From NCBI GenBank assembly GCA_037439785.1, contig JBBIVJ010000020.1:18678-82677 (forward strand): a stretch of DNA of 64,000 nucleotides. Direction: 5' to 3'. Of the stretch, positions 9,290-18,307 are shown piece after piece; within the stretch, counting starts at the first letter, position 1; each line of letters starts with the position of its first letter. The notes below the pieces were generated by a model. That model worked only from the letters and a program-made list of their open reading frames with translations. It was not told where the DNA came from and made no database searches. The stretch comes from DSVZ01 sp037439785 (lineage in GTDB: Bacteria > Verrucomicrobiota > Verrucomicrobiia > Limisphaerales > J093). The position numbers were made by a program, and so were the translations under genes.

Positions 9290-9377
9290 GCCGGTGTGGT
9301 GGAATGGCAGACACGAGGGACTTAAAATCCCTTGGCCAGCATTGGCCGTGTGGGTTCAAGTCCCACCACCGGTACCA
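9290..9377 (+). tRNA. tRNA-Leu (anticodon UAA)
   Basis: A class II tRNA of 88 nt with an encoded CCA. The acceptor stem pairs 9290-9296 with 9367-9373, with one G-U at the first pair. The anticodon stem AGGGA/TCCCT encloses the loop CTTAAAA, so the anticodon is TAA at 9323-9325. A long variable arm (about 9333-9349) and the T-arm GTGGG-TTCAAGT-CCCAC are clear. The discriminator base is A, as leucine tRNAs require. Confidence 0.97.
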
Positions 9378-9537
9378 CCCTCCCCCACCCCGCCCCGGCC
9401 CGTGGGGCGGTGCTCCCCCTTGCCGGGGGCAGGGAGGCGGACGTGCGGGGCGTGCCCGCCAGCTCCTGCCGGAAAACCGCGCGCCGGCGTACCGGAAAAC
9501 GCCTTCCGCGCCCCCGCAGCAGGGGCATAATCAGCGC

Positions 9538-12183
9538 GTGGCTGCCGATGCCCCGCTCACGCCCATGATGGCGCAGTACCGCCGCATCAAGGCGGAACTG
9601 CCCCGGGACGCGCTGCTGCTGTTCCGGCTGGGGGACTTCTACGAGATGTTCTTCGAGGACGCGCAGGTCGGCGCCCGCGTCCTGAACCTCACCCTGACCG
9701 CCCGGCAGGGGGTGCCCATGTGCGGCCTGCCCTACCACGCGGCCGCCGGCTACATCGCCCGCCTGCTGCGGGCCGGGCACAAGGTGGCGCTGTGCGACCA
9801 GCTCGAGGAGGCCAGACCGGGCAAGCTTGTGCACCGCGAGGTCACGCAGATTCTCTCGCCGGGGGCGCACCTGGACGAGCGGATGCTCGCCGCCGAACGC
9901 CCGAATTACCTGGCGGCGATCGCCGCCGGCGGGGCGCGTTTCGGCCTGGCGCTGGTGGACCTGACCACCGGGGATTTTCGCGTGACCGAACTCGAGTCCG
10001 CCGCCGCCCTGCTGGCGGAACTGGAGCGCGCCCGCCCCGCCGAGGTGGTATTGCCCGGGGAGGCCGCCGCGCTGCGGCAGTTGGTGCAGGGGGTGCGGGC
10101 CGCGTTCACGGCCCATGAGGACTGGGCCTTCGCCCCGGAGACCACGCAGTTCACCGTGCGGGATCACTTCGGCGTGGCCGTGCTGGACGGCTTCGGCCTG
10201 CGGGGGCGCACCCTGGCCATCGGCGCGGCGGGTGCGGCGCTGCATTACCTGGGCCAGCATCTGCGGCGCGACCTGCGACACCTGACGCGGCTGACCTTTT
10301 ACCAGGCGGCCGACCATCTGGTGCTCGATGCCCCCACACTGCGCAACCTCGAGGTCCTGGAACCGCTCCAGCGCGACGCCCCCCGCACGGCCTCGCTCTA
10401 CGGCGCGCTCAACCGCACGGTCACGCCCCTGGGCGCGCGGCGGTTGCGGGACTGGCTCTCCCGGCCGCTGGCCTCGGTGCCGGCCATCCGCCGCCGGCAG
10501 GATGCGGTCGAGGCGCTGGTGCGCGCGCCGGCGGCGCTCGATGCGCTGCGGGCGGCGCTGCAGCCGGTGCGGGACCTCGAACGCACCTTTGCCCGCCTGA
10601 GCGTGGGCACCGGCAACGCCCGCGACCTGGTCGCCCTGGGCCAGGCGCTGCGGCAGGTGCCGCCCGTGCGCGAGGCGGTGCAGGCGGTGCTGGCCGCGGC
10701 GGCCACCCTCCGGGACGGCCCCGCGGAACTGCCGTCGCTGGCCGAAGCGGGGCCGCCGGAGCCGGACCCCCCGCCGCCCTTGCTGGCCGAGCTGGCCGGC
10801 CGGCTGGCGGACTGCCCGGAACTGGTCGCCCTGATCGGCCGGGCCCTGGTCGAGGCCCCCCCCCTGGCGCTGAAGGAAGGCGGTCTCATCTGCGACGGCT
10901 TTGACCCGGCGCTGGACGAGCTGCGCCAGGCCATGCGCGGGGGCAAGGACTGGATCGCCCGGCTCCAGCGGGACGAGATTGTCCGCACCGGCATCCCGTC
11001 GCTGAAGGTCGGGTTCAACTCCGTGTTCGGCTACTACATCGAGGTCACCCGCGCCAACCTCGACAAGGTTCCGGCCGATTACATCCGCAAACAGACCATC
11101 GCCAACGGCGAGCGCTTCATCACCCCCGCGCTCAAGGAAATGGAGGCGCGCATCCTCGGCGCCGAGGAGCGGGCCGCGCGGCTCGAGTACGAGCTGTTCC
11201 TGCGGGTGCGGGAGGCGGCGCTGGCCCGCCTGCAGGACATCCAGCAAACCGCGGCCGCGCTGGGGGAACTGGACGTGCTGGCCGCCTTTGCCGAGCAGGC
11301 CCGCCTGCACCATTACTGCCGGCCCGAGGTGGGCGACGCCGGCCTGATCCGCATCCGCGAGGGCCGGCATCCGGTCCTCGAACTCACCCTCACCGACGAG
11401 CGGTTCGTGCCCAACGACACCGAGCTGGCCGCGGCGCCGCGCGACCCAGCCGGTGCACCGGGGACGTCCCGCGCGGCAGCCGATTCACCACCGGCGCCGC
11501 AAATCGCGCTGATCACCGGCCCCAACATGGCCGGCAAAAGCACCTACATCCGACAGGTCGCCCTGCTGGTGCTGTTGGCCCACACCGGCTCGTTCCTGCC
11601 CGCCCGCGCCGCGCGGGTGGACCTGGTGGACCGCATCTTCACCCGCATCGGGGCCGGCGATGATCTGGCCCGCGGCCAGAGCACGTTCATGGTCGAGATG
11701 ACCGAGACGGCCAACATCCTCAACAGCGCCACCGCCCGGAGCCTGATCATTCTGGACGAGGTGGGGCGCGGCACCAGCACCTTTGACGGGCTGAGCCTGG
11801 CCTGGAGCATCGTCGAGCACCTCCACCACCAGGTGGGGGCGCGCACCCTGTTTGCCACCCACTACCACGAGCTGACCGAGCTGGCGGCAAAGCTGCCGCG
11901 GGTGCGCAACTACAACGTGGCCGTGCGCGAGTGGAACGACCAGATCATTTTCCTGCGCCAGATCGTGCCGGGGGGCAGCGACAAGAGCTACGGTCTGCAT
12001 GTGGCGCGGCTGGCCGGCGTGCCCCGCGCGGTGATCGAGCGGGCGAAGGTGATTCTGCGCAACCTCGAGGCCTCCGAATTGACGCCGGAGGGCCAGGTGC
12101 GGCGCCCCGCCGCGCGCCTTCGGGCCGAGCGGAGCACGTTGCAGGGGCTGGAACCGCCGGCGCAGTTGGACCTGTTCGGGTGA
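9538..12183 (+). CDS. mutS: DNA mismatch repair protein MutS
   Basis: The protein is 881 aa from the GTG at 9538. This start places LTPMMAQYRRIKAELP at the N-terminus as in other MutS proteins; ATGs at 9565 and 9568 would cut into that motif, and the frame open further upstream overlaps the tRNA. The mismatch-reading motif GDFYEMFFEDA (Phe-x-Glu) is near residue 30. The connector, lever and clamp follow, with the ATPase at the C-terminus: Walker A GPNMAGKST near residue 661, STFMVEMTETANIL, and Walker B LIILDEVGRGTSTFDG near 736, then FATHYHELTEL. A short Pro/Ala-rich insert precedes Walker A. MutS recognises mispairs as a clamp and recruits MutL, which is not in this window. It converges with ftsK, with only 14 bp between the stops. 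Confidence 0.96.
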   Translation: MAADAPLTPMMAQYRRIKAELPRDALLLFRLGDFYEMFFEDAQVGARVLNLTLTARQGVPMCGLPYHAAAGYIARLLRAGHKVALCDQLEEARPGKLVHREVTQILSPGAHLDERMLAAERPNYLAAIAAGGARFGLALVDLTTGDFRVTELESAAALLAELERARPAEVVLPGEAAALRQLVQGVRAAFTAHEDWAFAPETTQFTVRDHFGVAVLDGFGLRGRTLAIGAAGAALHYLGQHLRRDLRHLTRLTFYQAADHLVLDAPTLRNLEVLEPLQRDAPRTASLYGALNRTVTPLGARRLRDWLSRPLASVPAIRRRQDAVEALVRAPAALDALRAALQPVRDLERTFARLSVGTGNARDLVALGQALRQVPPVREAVQAVLAAAATLRDGPAELPSLAEAGPPEPDPPPPLLAELAGRLADCPELVALIGRALVEAPPLALKEGGLICDGFDPALDELRQAMRGGKDWIARLQRDEIVRTGIPSLKVGFNSVFGYYIEVTRANLDKVPADYIRKQTIANGERFITPALKEMEARILGAEERAARLEYELFLRVREAALARLQDIQQTAAALGELDVLAAFAEQARLHHYCRPEVGDAGLIRIREGRHPVLELTLTDERFVPNDTELAAAPRDPAGAPGTSRAAADSPPAPQIALITGPNMAGKSTYIRQVALLVLLAHTGSFLPARAARVDLVDRIFTRIGAGDDLARGQSTFMVEMTETANILNSATARSLIILDEVGRGTSTFDGLSLAWSIVEHLHHQVGARTLFATHYHELTELAAKLPRVRNYNVAVREWNDQIIFLRQIVPGGSDKSYGLHVARLAGVPRAVIERAKVILRNLEASELTPEGQVRRPAARLRAERSTLQGLEPPAQLDLFG

Positions 12184-12197
12184 AGCGGCGGGGCGGG

Positions 12198-14972
12198 TCA
12201 CACCGCCTGCTGGCCGGCGCCGTCGGCGCCGCCGCCGTCCAGGTCAATGAGGATGTCACGCGGCTCGGCACCCTTGCTGGGGCCGACGATGCCGCGGTTT
12301 TCCAGCTCGTCCATGATGCGCGCGGCGCGGGTGTAGCCGAGGCGGAGGCGGCGCTGGAGGAGCGAGACGCTGGCCTTTTGCTCGCTGCGGATGACCTCGA
12401 TGCACTGCTGGATGAGGGCTTCGTCCTCCTCGCTGCCGTTGGCCTCGCCCACGCCGCCGCCGGGGGCGGCCAGTTGCTGGTGGATTTCCAGGTCGTAAAA
12501 GGGTTTGCCCTGCCGGGCGATGAACTCGACCAGGGCCTGGATTTCCTGATCGGTGACCAGCGCGCCCTGGGCGCGGATGAGCTTGGCCGAGCCGGGGGGC
12601 AGGTAGAGCATGTCGCCCTTGCCCAGCAGTTTGTCGGCGCCCATGGCGTCGAGGATGGTCCGGGAGTCCACGCGGCTGGCGACCTGGAAGGCGATGCGGG
12701 CGGGGATGTTGGCCTTGATGACGCCGGTGATGACGTCCACCGAGGGCCGCTGCGTGGCCACTATGCAGTGAATGCCAGCGGCGCGGGCCATCTGGGTGAT
12801 GCGGGCAATGGCCATCTCGACATCCGCCGGTGCCATCAGCATCAGGTCCGCCAGCTCGTCAATGATCACCACGATGTAGCTGAGTTTGTCGGGGATGACG
12901 ATGTCCTCGTCCTCGGGCAGGACGATGTCCTCGTCCACCTGGACGGCGAAGCCGTCGGCGCCGGCTTCGATTTTTTCCTTTTGGGTGGTCAGGGGCAGCT
13001 CCGGTTCGCGGGGCGGCAGGGGCTTGTCCTTGGGCCGCTCGTTGAAGGCCTTGATGTTGCGGACACCGACGCGGGCGAAAATCTGGTAGCGCTTTTCCAT
13101 TTCGCTCACCACCCAGCGGAGGGCGAGGATGACCTTCTTGGGGTCGGTGACGACCGGGACGACCAGGTGGGGGAGGCTGTTGTACTGCTGCAACTCGACC
13201 ACCTTGGGGTCAATCATGACAAACCGGAGCTGGTCGGGGGGAAAGCGGTAGAGCAGGGAGGCGACCATGGCGTTGATGCAAACGGATTTGCCCGAGCCGG
13301 TGCTGCCGGCGATGAGCAGATGCGGCATGTCCGCCAGGTCGCCAAGGAGGGGGTGGCCGTACACGTCCTTGCCCAGGGCCAGCGGGATGCGGGCCTTGGT
13401 GGCGCGCCACTCCTCCGATTCGAGCAGCTCGCGGAGGATGACCTTGGATTTGACGCGGTTGGGGACTTCGACACCGACCGAACTTTTGCCCGGCACGGGG
13501 GCGAGGATGTGGATGCGTTCGGCCTTGAGGGCGGCGGCGATGTTGTTGGTGAGGGCGGTGATTTTTTCGAGCTTCACGCCCGGGGCAGGGTGCAGTTCGT
13601 AGCGGGTGATGGTGGGTCCCTTGGTGATGTCGCCGGGAGTGACCTGGATGTCGAACTGGGCCAGCGTCTGCTGCATGAGGCGGGCGTTGGCCATGAGTTC
13701 TTCCTTGGACTCGGTGGGCCGGACGGTGAGGTCGGGCAGGGCCAGCAGGTCCAGGGGCGGGAGTTTGTAGTTGCCGATCTGCGGCGGCCGAGAGACGGAC
13801 AATGGCTTGGGTTTGGACCTGGCCGGCGCGGCGGGCTTGGGCGCAGGGGCGGCGGCGGGTGTTGGGGAGACAGCCGCGGAGGAAGAGGCCCCGGCCGGGG
13901 GGGCGGGCGTTTCGGGGGTGGCGGATCGAGCCGGCGGCTCTGCGGTGTCTTCGGCGGCACGGGGAGGAAGGTCGGCCCGAGGCGGCTGGAGGGCGTGGTT
14001 CTTGCCCAAGATGTCCTCGGTGGTGGCGGCGGCGACTTCGCGGGCGGGGATGACCTCGTTGATCTCGGGTTCCGGCTCGGCCACGGGTGCGGGGCGCGTC
14101 GCGCCGCGGGCGGGCTTGCCGGACTCGGGGGCGGCGCGGAGTTGCGGCACGCTCAGGTCGCGCACGGTGGGCTCGGGCACGGGCAGGAGATCGGGGCCCA
14201 GGCCGGCGGGCGGGGGCTCGGGGGCTGGCGGGCCGGGGCGGTCCTGGCCGTTTTGCGCCCGCGCTTTTTCAAGTTCGGCCTGGAGGCGACGAGCCTCCTT
14301 CTCGAGTTCGCGGGTGCGTTTTTCGAGGCTTTTTTCATCGCCGGGGATGACCGGGGTGGGGGCCTGCCAGCGCGCCCAGAGCGCGCGCACCCAGTCGCCG
14401 AGTTGGAAATTGCTCAGGCCATAGAGGCCGATGAGGTAGAGGCAGCCGTAGATGATCGCGGCGCCGGCGGTGCCGAAGTAGCCGAGGCCGTACTCGTTCA
14501 GGGTGTGGCCAAGAATGCCGCCCGCGGAGGAGGCGTTCAGGTTGAAGGCCAGACGTTCCACTGCGCCGGCAGCGGGGTCGGCCGGCTCGAGCGCCAGGCG
14601 GCGAAGCGCCGCGGGGTCGGTGGCCAGGTCCAGGGCACCGCAGCAGACGGCCAGCACCAGGAGGGTCCAGAGCCACTTGCGCCGCAGGTAGGCGAGGACG
14701 CTCCAGAATTGGGCCAGCCCCAGTCCCAGCAGGAACACCGGCACCAGGTAGGCGCCGGCGCCCAGGGAGAAAAAGAGGCTGTAGGCCGCGTGCGCGCCGA
14801 AGCGGCCGACCCAGTTGTGGGGGGGATCGTTGGGCGGGGTGCGGACCGCGGCCAGGTCGTGCTTGTCAAAGGTGAACAAGGCCGCAAACAACAACAACGC
14901 CAGCCCCAGCAGGATGATGCCGAGGATGTCACTGCCGCCACGGGTGCCGTTGTCGGGGGTCTTCCGAGCCAC
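12198..14972 (-). CDS. ftsK: DNA translocase FtsK
   Basis: A full-length FtsK/SpoIIIE protein of 924 aa. The N-terminus has four hydrophobic segments (about residues 15-40, 60-85, 95-115 and 140-180) that place it in the division-site membrane. A long Pro/Ala-rich linker runs to about residue 420. The motor domain has Walker A GSTGSGKS near residue 555, the Walker B region YIVVIIDELADLM, and MARAAGIHCIVATQRPSVD. The motor contains an acidic insert (DEDIVLPEDEDIVIPD). The C-terminal winged-helix gamma domain (LLQRRLRLGYTRAARIMDELE) reads polar KOPS-type sequences in relatives. FtsK pumps DNA and activates XerCD at dif during division. Confidence 0.96.
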   Translation of the reverse strand: MARKTPDNGTRGGSDILGIILLGLALLLFAALFTFDKHDLAAVRTPPNDPPHNWVGRFGAHAAYSLFFSLGAGAYLVPVFLLGLGLAQFWSVLAYLRRKWLWTLLVLAVCCGALDLATDPAALRRLALEPADPAAGAVERLAFNLNASSAGGILGHTLNEYGLGYFGTAGAAIIYGCLYLIGLYGLSNFQLGDWVRALWARWQAPTPVIPGDEKSLEKRTRELEKEARRLQAELEKARAQNGQDRPGPPAPEPPPAGLGPDLLPVPEPTVRDLSVPQLRAAPESGKPARGATRPAPVAEPEPEINEVIPAREVAAATTEDILGKNHALQPPRADLPPRAAEDTAEPPARSATPETPAPPAGASSSAAVSPTPAAAPAPKPAAPARSKPKPLSVSRPPQIGNYKLPPLDLLALPDLTVRPTESKEELMANARLMQQTLAQFDIQVTPGDITKGPTITRYELHPAPGVKLEKITALTNNIAAALKAERIHILAPVPGKSSVGVEVPNRVKSKVILRELLESEEWRATKARIPLALGKDVYGHPLLGDLADMPHLLIAGSTGSGKSVCINAMVASLLYRFPPDQLRFVMIDPKVVELQQYNSLPHLVVPVVTDPKKVILALRWVVSEMEKRYQIFARVGVRNIKAFNERPKDKPLPPREPELPLTTQKEKIEAGADGFAVQVDEDIVLPEDEDIVIPDKLSYIVVIIDELADLMLMAPADVEMAIARITQMARAAGIHCIVATQRPSVDVITGVIKANIPARIAFQVASRVDSRTILDAMGADKLLGKGDMLYLPPGSAKLIRAQGALVTDQEIQALVEFIARQGKPFYDLEIHQQLAAPGGGVGEANGSEEDEALIQQCIEVIRSEQKASVSLLQRRLRLGYTRAARIMDELENRGIVGPSKGAEPRDILIDLDGGGADGAGQQAV

Positions 14973-15124
14973 GCCCGCAATCTAGAAACCTCCCCCCGGA
15001 CTGCAATGCGGAAACCGTGACCGCCTTGCCCAACTTGTTCGCCAGAATGGAGGCGGGGCGGGAGAAGAACGTTCCGGCCCGGCTGCTTGCCGGGCTTGTC
15101 CCGTCGCCGTGCTGGGGCCGGACC

Positions 15125-15991
15125 TCAATCTCCCTCCAGCGCCGGGTGAACGACGCGGTAAAACCCCTGCGTTCCCCCCGCCGGCGGGTCCCAAATGATG
15201 CGCGTGCCGGGAGCGGACACCGTGGTCAGGGGGTGCCAGAGAAAGAGGTCGGCGCTGCGTTCCAAGGTGTACCGCTGCCCCGGCACGGCGTCCCAGCTCA
15301 GCGCACCCGCGGGGCCCGGTTCGAGGCGGGGCGGGCGCACCAGCGCCACGTGCATGAGGTCCACCACCGCCGCCGCCGAGGTGGTGTTGTCACCCAGGAA
15401 CAGGAAATTGGGAGTTTCGTACACGTCCGGAAAGCCCGCGAAGGCGGTGTAGTCCCGCCACGGGCCGGAGAGGACGGGGGTGCGGTTGAGGAACAGGGTG
15501 TAGCGGTTACCGCGGCAGCTCAGCACGGCCTCGACCGGGCCGCTCCAGAAGGGGAAGTCGGCCGATTCGCCGCGCGTGAACAGGGGCTGGTCGTGCTGCG
15601 CAAAGACATCCCCCTCGCTAAAACCCAGCTCGATGCCGCGACGTTCGGTGTCGAGCACAATTACCGAGAAGCCGGCACGTTCGGGCCGTGTGCGCTGCGC
15701 TCCGATCAGGTGGAAGCGCAGGAAGAGGTTGAAACCCGCGCGCCGGTCCAGGGGCGGGTTGGGCCGGAGGGCGTAGCCGACAGCCTCGGACAGTGAGGGG
15801 CCCGTCTCCAAGCGGGTGGCCGAACCGGTGTGCGTCTGGCGGGCGTTGCCGGGCAACGCCGCGAAGCTCCACCCCTGGGCGGCGGGGAGCGTGCCCTGTT
15901 GGGCATCGTAGAGGATCTGCGAATGGCCGGAAATCCCGGACATGGCCAAGAACACCCCGGCGGCAAAAGCGCGCGACATGGGCGGCATCAT
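15125..15991 (-). CDS. Exported protein with C-terminal FYRV module, function unknown
   Basis: A 288-aa protein from the ATG at 15991, which follows a GGAG sequence by a few bases; in-frame ATGs at 15988 and 15979 are alternatives. The frame stays open upstream to 16369, but that text is low-complexity and overlaps the cytochrome promoter region. MSRAFAAGVFLAMSGISGHSQ is a plausible signal peptide. The middle looks like a beta-sandwich (concanavalin-like) domain: FNLFLRFHLIGAQ, RGIELGFSEGDVF, NFLFLGDNTTSA. The end, YTLERSADLFLWHPLTT through GFYRVVHP, matches a module seen repeatedly at the C-termini of secreted Verrucomicrobiota proteins. The role is unknown. It lies 152 bp upstream of ftsK on the same strand. 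Confidence 0.65.
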   Translation of the reverse strand: MMPPMSRAFAAGVFLAMSGISGHSQILYDAQQGTLPAAQGWSFAALPGNARQTHTGSATRLETGPSLSEAVGYALRPNPPLDRRAGFNLFLRFHLIGAQRTRPERAGFSVIVLDTERRGIELGFSEGDVFAQHDQPLFTRGESADFPFWSGPVEAVLSCRGNRYTLFLNRTPVLSGPWRDYTAFAGFPDVYETPNFLFLGDNTTSAAAVVDLMHVALVRPPRLEPGPAGALSWDAVPGQRYTLERSADLFLWHPLTTVSAPGTRIIWDPPAGGTQGFYRVVHPALEGD

Positions 15992-16217
15992 CCCGCTCCG
16001 CCCTGCAGAGGCAAGGCGGGCGGCGGGGGAGCGCCATCGCCACCGTCTGGAAGGCCGCCGGAAGCCGGGTCCGGTCGAACGGCGCGGGACCGCCTCGAGG
16101 GCGACGGCCGGCGGGGTGGCGCCGGGGCTTCCGGGATAAAGGACATCCAGGTGAATTTGCCTTGACAGTCCCCGTCCAAAACCCTGAACTGAGTTCGAAC
16201 AATATTCGCAAACGCTT

Positions 16218-16550
16218 ATGAAAACCTCCCTCACCACATTCCTCGCCTCCCTGTTCCTGGCCGGCGCCTCGTTGACGGCGGCGGACGTGAAAGCCAACTG
16301 GGAGAAACACTGCCAGAAGTGCCACGGCGCCGATGGCAGGGGCCAGACCACCATGGGCAAGAAGCTCAAGGTGCTGGACTACACCAATCCCGAACACCAG
16401 AAGAAGTTCACCGACGAGTTGGCCTTCAAGATCACCAAGGAAGGCAAGAAGGAGGGCGACAAGACCCTCATGAAGGCCTACAAGGACGAGTTGAGCGACG
16501 AGGAGATCAAGGCGCTGGTCGAGTACGTCCGCAAGTTCGCCAAGAAGTAA
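16218..16550 (+). CDS. Small periplasmic cytochrome c (class I)
   Basis: A 110-aa protein with a clear signal peptide (MKTSLTTFLASLFLAGASLTAA) and one haem site, CQKCHGADGRG. The axial methionine is probably in KTLMKAYKDELS, and the C-terminus (SDEEIKALVEYVRKFA) is the typical final helix of class I cytochromes c. Mature size is about 9 kDa. It is likely a soluble electron shuttle and lies just upstream of two membrane-bound multihaem genes on the same strand, so it may exchange electrons with them. A weak promoter (TTGACA at 16162-16167 with a poor -10) lies upstream. A terminator-like hairpin follows, so it is probably its own transcript. Confidence 0.9.
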   Translation: MKTSLTTFLASLFLAGASLTAADVKANWEKHCQKCHGADGRGQTTMGKKLKVLDYTNPEHQKKFTDELAFKITKEGKKEGDKTLMKAYKDELSDEEIKALVEYVRKFAKK

Positions 16551-16611
16551 GCACGCACCGGCGCGGCGCCGACGCGCGGCTCCGCCGTCCAGTTCCCCGA
16601 CTCTTTGCCCG

Positions 16612-16650
16612 CCGCCGCAAGTGGATGCGTTCACGTGCGGCGGTTGTTTT
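16612..16650 (+). terminator. Rho-independent terminator after cytochrome c
   Basis: A 12-bp stem with one mismatch pairs 16612-16623 with 16632-16643 around an 8-nt loop. It is followed at once by TTGTTTT (16644-16650). It lies about 60 bp after the cytochrome c stop. Confidence 0.7.
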
Positions 16651-16818
16651 GGGGGCGGTGGCTTTCGGCTAATCGTGCCGGGACAAGAAAGGGCAAGCCT
16701 TAAGCAAGACCGGGTGAGCCCCCGGTCAGCCGCCGGCTACAGTGGCGCCGGATGTCGCGGGGGCAGCAGGTAGCACCGACGCGGTGCCGACGCGAGATTA
16801 GGTGACAGGACTCCGGCT

Positions 16819-18294
16819 ATGAGCAACACGACCGGCAGCGGTATGACGGCGCGGTGTCCGCGGTTGTGGAACTGGATCAGCCTGGCGGGCGGGGTCACGA
16901 TCGCCGCCAGCATCTTCGCCGCGGGGCTGTTGTTTCAGGTGGACGCCTTCGGGAAGGGGTCCAACCCGTACGTGGGGGTGCTGACCTACCTGGTGGCGCC
17001 GGTGTTCACCTTCCTGGGGCTGGGGCTGGTGGTGCTGGGCATCCTCCTGCGCCGGCGGGAGATCAAACTGCGAGGGGAGCCGATCCCGCTGGTGATTGAC
17101 CTGTCGCGCCCGCGGGACCGGCGCATCCTGGGCTATTTCATCGGCGGCAGCGCGCTGTTCCTGGTGGTGACGGCGGTGGGCAGCTACCACAGCTACCACT
17201 TCACCGAGTCCACGCTCTTCTGCGGCCAGGCATGCCACACGGTCATGGAACCCGAGATGGTCACCTACCAGCATTCGCCGCACGCCCGCGTGGCCTGCGT
17301 GCAGTGCCATATCGGCCCCGGCGCCGAGTGGTACGTCAAGGCCAAGCTCTCCGGCCTGTACCAGGTGTACGCCACCGCCTTCAACAAGTTCCCCCGCCCC
17401 ATCCCCACGCCCATCAGCAACCTGCGCCCGGCCCGCGACACCTGCGAGCAGTGCCACTGGCCGGAGAAGTTTTCTGGCGACATGGTCCGCACCTACACCC
17501 ATTTCCTGAGCGACCCCACCAACACCGAGTACTCGGTGCAGTTGCTCTTGAAGGTCGGCGGCGCCAACCCCCGCCTGGGCCGCGCCGAGGGCATCCACTG
17601 GCATGTTAGCAAGGATCACCAGGTCGAGTACTATGCCGCCGACGAGAAACGTCTGAAAATTCCCTGGGTGCGCCTGACCCAGGCCGACGGCACGGTGGTC
17701 GAGTACCGCGCCCCGGACTTCACCAACACCGTCAACCCCGCCGAAATCCGGGTGATGGACTGCATGGATTGCCACAACCGTCCCGCCCACATCTACCAGA
17801 AACCCAACGAGGCGGTGGACCTTGCCCTGGCCCTCGGCCACATTGACCGCGGCCTGCCCTCGGTCCGCAGCAACGCCACCTACCTCATCACCCAGCCGTA
17901 CCCGGACGTGCCCACCGCCCTGGCCGCCATCGCCTCGGGCATGCGGGAACGCTACCCCAACGACCCGCGCGTCAACCCGGCGATCGCCGCGCTCCAGGAC
18001 ATCTACCGGAACAATTTCTTCCCCGCCATGAAGGCCAATTGGCGCGAGTACCCCGAGCACATCGGCCACAAGGACTGGCCCGGTTGTGTGCGTTGCCACG
18101 ACGACAACCACCCCTCGACCGATGGCAAGCGCAACATCGGCTTCAAGAACTGCCACACCTGCCACGAAATCCTCGCCCAAGGCGCGGGCGAGGAACTCCG
18201 CCGGCTGACCCCCGGCGGCCAGGAATTCAGGCACCCGGTCGAGGACTGGGACCCCGCCTTTGCCTGCCACGACTGCCACACCGGCGGCCCGTGA
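16819..18294 (+). CDS. Seven-haem NapC/NirT-family membrane cytochrome c (ImcH-like architecture)
   Basis: A 491-aa protein with three hydrophobic segments in the first 130 residues, followed by a periplasmic cytochrome domain. Seven haem-type motifs are visible: CGQACH, CVQCH, CEQCH, CMDCH, CVRCH, CHTCH and CHDCH. The first has three residues between the cysteines (CxxxCH), confirmed in the DNA at 17221-17238. NapC/NirT proteins oxidise membrane quinol and pass electrons to periplasmic partners. The seven-haem count and N-terminal membrane anchoring resemble ImcH of Geobacter. The next gene starts 13 bp downstream and encodes a multihaem cytochrome c/b fusion, so the two probably form one module. 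The electron acceptor is not evident. Confidence 0.88.
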   Translation: MSNTTGSGMTARCPRLWNWISLAGGVTIAASIFAAGLLFQVDAFGKGSNPYVGVLTYLVAPVFTFLGLGLVVLGILLRRREIKLRGEPIPLVIDLSRPRDRRILGYFIGGSALFLVVTAVGSYHSYHFTESTLFCGQACHTVMEPEMVTYQHSPHARVACVQCHIGPGAEWYVKAKLSGLYQVYATAFNKFPRPIPTPISNLRPARDTCEQCHWPEKFSGDMVRTYTHFLSDPTNTEYSVQLLLKVGGANPRLGRAEGIHWHVSKDHQVEYYAADEKRLKIPWVRLTQADGTVVEYRAPDFTNTVNPAEIRVMDCMDCHNRPAHIYQKPNEAVDLALALGHIDRGLPSVRSNATYLITQPYPDVPTALAAIASGMRERYPNDPRVNPAIAALQDIYRNNFFPAMKANWREYPEHIGHKDWPGCVRCHDDNHPSTDGKRNIGFKNCHTCHEILAQGAGEELRRLTPGGQEFRHPVEDWDPAFACHDCHTGGP

Positions 18295-18307
18295 CCCCGC
18301 CCGCCGC

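Noticed and set aside
11931..15020. Plus-strand frame of more than 1000 codons over ftsK
   Set aside because: Antisense shadow of ftsK; no recognisable domain.
16162..16190. Promoter of the small cytochrome c gene
   Set aside because: TTGACA is perfect but the -10 (TGAACT) matches only three bases, so it was mentioned with the gene but not listed.
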